Source: Candidatus Falkowbacteria bacterium UBA2355
Lineage (GTDB): Bacteria > Patescibacteriota > Patescibacteriia > Patescibacteriales > Patescibacteriaceae
DNA length: 9,785 nucleotides
NCBI GenBank assembly: GCA_002344425.1
Contig: DDTV01000030.1
Span: 1 to 9,785 of the forward strand
Reading direction: 5' to 3'
The position numbers and the translations under genes were made by a program. Each line of letters begins with the position of its first letter. Position 1 is the first letter of the stretch. Below are positions 8,068 through 9,785 of the stretch, in pieces. The notes under the pieces were generated by a model, which ran no database searches, was not told the origin of the DNA, and was given only the letters and a program-made list of their open reading frames with translations.

Positions 8068-9336
8068 TTACACTTTCCACTTCTGATAAGCTAAGCCGGC
8101 TTCGGCTTCAATTTCAAGCAATCTATTATACTTGGCTACTCGTTCGCCTCTGGCCGGTGCGCCGGTTTTAATTTGTCCCGCACCGCAAGCCACGGCCAAG
8201 TCGGCAATAAAATCGTCGGGAGTTTCGCCACTGCGATGAGAAATTACGACTTTAATTTGATTGGACTGGGCTAAGTTGATAGTTTCAAAAGTTTCAGTCA
8301 AAGTTCCGATTTGGTTGGGCTTAATTAAAATGGACGAACTGGCCTTTTCCTGAATCCCCCGTTCAAGCCGGGATTTATTAGTAACATATAAATCGTCACC
8401 GACCACCTGAACTTTATTTTCCAAATCCGAGGTTAAAGTTGTAAAAGTTTGCCAATCATCATCGCCGAAAGGGTCTTCAATGGAAACAATCGGATAGCGC
8501 TTAGCCAAATCAATATACCAATCTTTTAATTTCATAGCATCCCTGGCACCTTCTTTCTTCAAATGATACTGACCGTTTTTATACCATTCTGAAGCGGCGG
8601 CATCTATGCCCAAAGCCACATCAACGCCGGGCTTATAGCCAGCGGCCTCGATCGCTTTCATAATTAATTTAAAAGGCGCTTCGTTATCTTCAGATCCGGG
8701 AACAAAACCACCTTCATCGCCAACAACGGCGAGATTGCCTTTTTCAACAATAATCTTTTTTAAAGTCTGATAAATTTCCGCGCCCATACGCAAGCCTTCG
8801 GCAAAGGAAGGTGCTCCAATCGGCAAAATCATATATTCTTGAATGTCCGTCGCCCAATCAGCATGTCTTCCGCCGTTAATAATATTCATTTGCGGAATCG
8901 GCATTAAAGGCAGCGGTCCAAAACCGCCAATTTCACGTAGATAGCGATAAAGCGGAACCTTGTGTTCTAAAGACGCGGCGCGAGCCACAGCCAGAGAAAC
9001 CGATAAAATTGCATTGGCGCCGATTTTTGATTTATCGCTCGTACCGTCAAGAGTAATCATGGTCTGATCAATATCGCCTTGGGCATCAACGGCCTTGCCC
9101 AGCAATGCGGGAGCCAAGACTTCATTAACGTTTTTAACTGCCTTGGTTACTCCTTGGCCATTATAACGATCTTCTTTTCCATCGCGCAGTTCATGCGCTT
9201 CATATTGTCCGGTTGAAGCGCCGGAGGGCACGGCCGCCGAAGCGACAGTACCGGAGTCTAAAGTAACCGTTGTTGAAACGGTCGGATTGCCGCGGCTATC
9301 AAGTATCTCGCGGGCAATAATTGAGGTTATATTCAT
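8068..9336 (-). CDS. eno: Enolase (phosphopyruvate hydratase)
   Basis: This 422-residue cytoplasmic enzyme interconverts 2-phosphoglycerate and phosphoenolpyruvate in glycolysis. The full-length family pattern is present: ILDSRGNPTV (11-20), the mobile loop VPSGASTGQYEAHELRDG (36-53), GANAILSVSLAVARA (106-120), NGGRHADWATDIQEYM (154-169) and GDEGGF (206-211). The catalytic and metal residues are all visible: Glu167, Glu208, Asp245, Glu287 in SIEDPF, Asp314 in GDDL, Lys339 in the signature ILIKPNQIGTLTET, His367 in SHRSGET and Lys390 in QIKTGAP. The SIEDPFGDDDW and IKPNQIGT forms are closer to archaeal and eukaryotic enolases than to the common bacterial SIEDGLAE and IKVNQIGT forms. The ATG is eight bases from a TATAAT box, and no Shine-Dalgarno sequence is present. 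The gene appears to be transcribed on its own, divergently from the ABC exporter. Confidence 0.96.
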   Translation of the reverse strand: MNITSIIAREILDSRGNPTVSTTVTLDSGTVASAAVPSGASTGQYEAHELRDGKEDRYNGQGVTKAVKNVNEVLAPALLGKAVDAQGDIDQTMITLDGTSDKSKIGANAILSVSLAVARAASLEHKVPLYRYLREIGGFGPLPLMPIPQMNIINGGRHADWATDIQEYMILPIGAPSFAEGLRMGAEIYQTLKKIIVEKGNLAVVGDEGGFVPGSEDNEAPFKLIMKAIEAAGYKPGVDVALGIDAAASEWYKNGQYHLKKEGARDAMKLKDWYIDLAKRYPIVSIEDPFGDDDWQTFTTLTSDLENKVQVVGDDLYVTNKSRLERGIQEKASSSILIKPNQIGTLTETFETINLAQSNQIKVVISHRSGETPDDFIADLAVACGAGQIKTGAPARGERVAKYNRLLEIEAEAGLAYQKWKV

Positions 9337-9344
9337 ATTTTATT

Positions 9345-9350
9345 ATTATA
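9345..9350 (-). promoter_or_regulatory. eno -10 box, probably leaderless transcript
   Basis: A perfect TATAAT on the minus strand lies eight bases before the eno ATG (9334-9336). Transcription would start within one to three bases of the start codon. No good -35 box is seen at the right spacing; the best is TAGGAA (9368-9373) with a 17-base spacer, a 3/6 match. Confidence 0.5.
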
Positions 9351-9379
9351 CCCCAGAGAAGCTATTTTTCCTATAATTG

Positions 9380-9408
9380 TGGACAAAAATGATAATTTCC
9401 AGTATCCT
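9380..9408 (+). promoter_or_regulatory. Likely promoter of the ABC exporter gene
   Basis: TGGACA (9380-9385, 5/6 match to the -35 consensus), a 17-base spacer and TATCCT (9403-9408, 4/6 match to the -10 consensus) are correctly placed for a sigma70-like promoter. Transcription would start near 9415, giving a leader of about 23 bases. The leader has no Shine-Dalgarno sequence; only GAAG lies one base before the ATG. Confidence 0.42.
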
Positions 9409-9437
9409 ATACAAACTACTATTATTTATCTCGAAGC

Positions 9438-9785
9438 ATGAAACTTATTCTAAAATACCTAAAACGCTATAAGAAAAAGCTTATTTTGATTCTCGGGCTG
9501 GCGACTATAAACCAGACCTTTTCTTTGCTTGATCCGCAAATTTTCCGCCTCTTGATTGACCGCTATGCTAACCGGGTAAACGAGTTGTCCCAAGCCGAAT
9601 TTTTACAAGGCGTTGGTCTTTTGCTTTTAGCCTCGATCGGCGTCGCCCTTATTAGTCGTATCGCCAAAAACTTCCAAGATTATTACGTTAATTTTGTAAC
9701 GCAGAATCTGGGCGCTTCGCTTTATGCCAAAGGAGTTACGCACGCCTTTTCACTGCCCTATTTTGTTTTTGAAGATCAAAAGTCA
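9438..9785 (+). CDS. ABC exporter, N-terminal part of the transmembrane domain
   Basis: The reading frame opens at the ATG at 9438 and runs to the window end with no stop, giving the first 116 residues. The sequence begins with a basic stretch (MKLILKYLKRYKKK), then a hydrophobic helix (LILILGLATINQTFSLLDPQIFRLLIDRY), and a second hydrophobic helix (about 57-70, VGLLLLASIGVALI). It then reads into a long amphipathic helix leading to LPYFVFEDQKS. This is the start of a type IV (MsbA-like) ABC exporter transmembrane domain; LP..xFEDQ.SGE is the familiar coupling region before the third helix. The nucleotide-binding domain lies outside the window, so substrate and fusion state are unknown. Lipid, peptide or drug export are all possible. 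The gene is divergent from eno with a 101-base gap. Confidence 0.82.
   Translation, partial: MKLILKYLKRYKKKLILILGLATINQTFSLLDPQIFRLLIDRYANRVNELSQAEFLQGVGLLLLASIGVALISRIAKNFQDYYVNFVTQNLGASLYAKGVTHAFSLPYFVFEDQKS

Overview
The window reads as a piece of a bacterial chromosome from the Candidate Phyla Radiation (Patescibacteria), most likely the Parcubacteria side. This placement is inferred from gene content, not from a marker tree. The main clues are a membrane-anchored DUF3160 protein, a single-pass protein with two FxLYD-like beta domains (an LPGDTKY turn and a LPDINIVDD end), an ABC exporter N-terminus with the LPYFVFEDQKS motif, tight gene packing, and no convincing Shine-Dalgarno sequence before any start. 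The genetic code looks standard: the eight visible stops are TAA or TAG, and long genes run without in-frame TGA.

Layout. Positions 2-247 (+) hold the 3' end of a release-factor glutamine methyltransferase gene (prmC). It converges on a four-gene minus-strand cluster: DUF3160 protein (2949-5294), FxLYD-like membrane protein (2035-2943), rodA (935-2029, GTG start) and rplY/CTC (270-917). The gaps inside the cluster are 5, 5 and 17 bases, so it looks like one operon. Both transcription units end in one shared two-way hairpin whose loop contains the prmC stop codon. The 112-base divergent region 5295-5406 carries a minus promoter for the operon and a plus promoter for gyrB (5407-7440). A second two-way hairpin follows gyrB. 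Then come an unrecognised 139-residue gene (7509-7928, minus), a GC-rich hairpin that resembles a repeat element, and enolase (8068-9336, minus). An ABC exporter gene starts divergently at 9438 and is cut by the window end.

How the genes fit together. gyrB, eno, prmC and rplY are housekeeping genes for DNA supercoiling, glycolysis, translation termination and the ribosome. The most unusual part is the envelope cluster: RodA, the peptidoglycan glycosyltransferase, is preceded by two uncharacterised proteins. Each of these has a short cytoplasmic N-terminus, one membrane segment and a large extracytoplasmic domain. RodA's usual partner PBP2 is not in the window. A role for these two proteins in wall growth or in the cell surface is inferred from gene order only. 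Two genes (DUF3160 and eno) have a perfect TATAAT 6-8 bases before the chosen ATG, which suggests leaderless mRNAs. No gene-free stretch exceeds about 140 bases. I saw no tRNA, rRNA, CRISPR array, insertion sequence or prophage.
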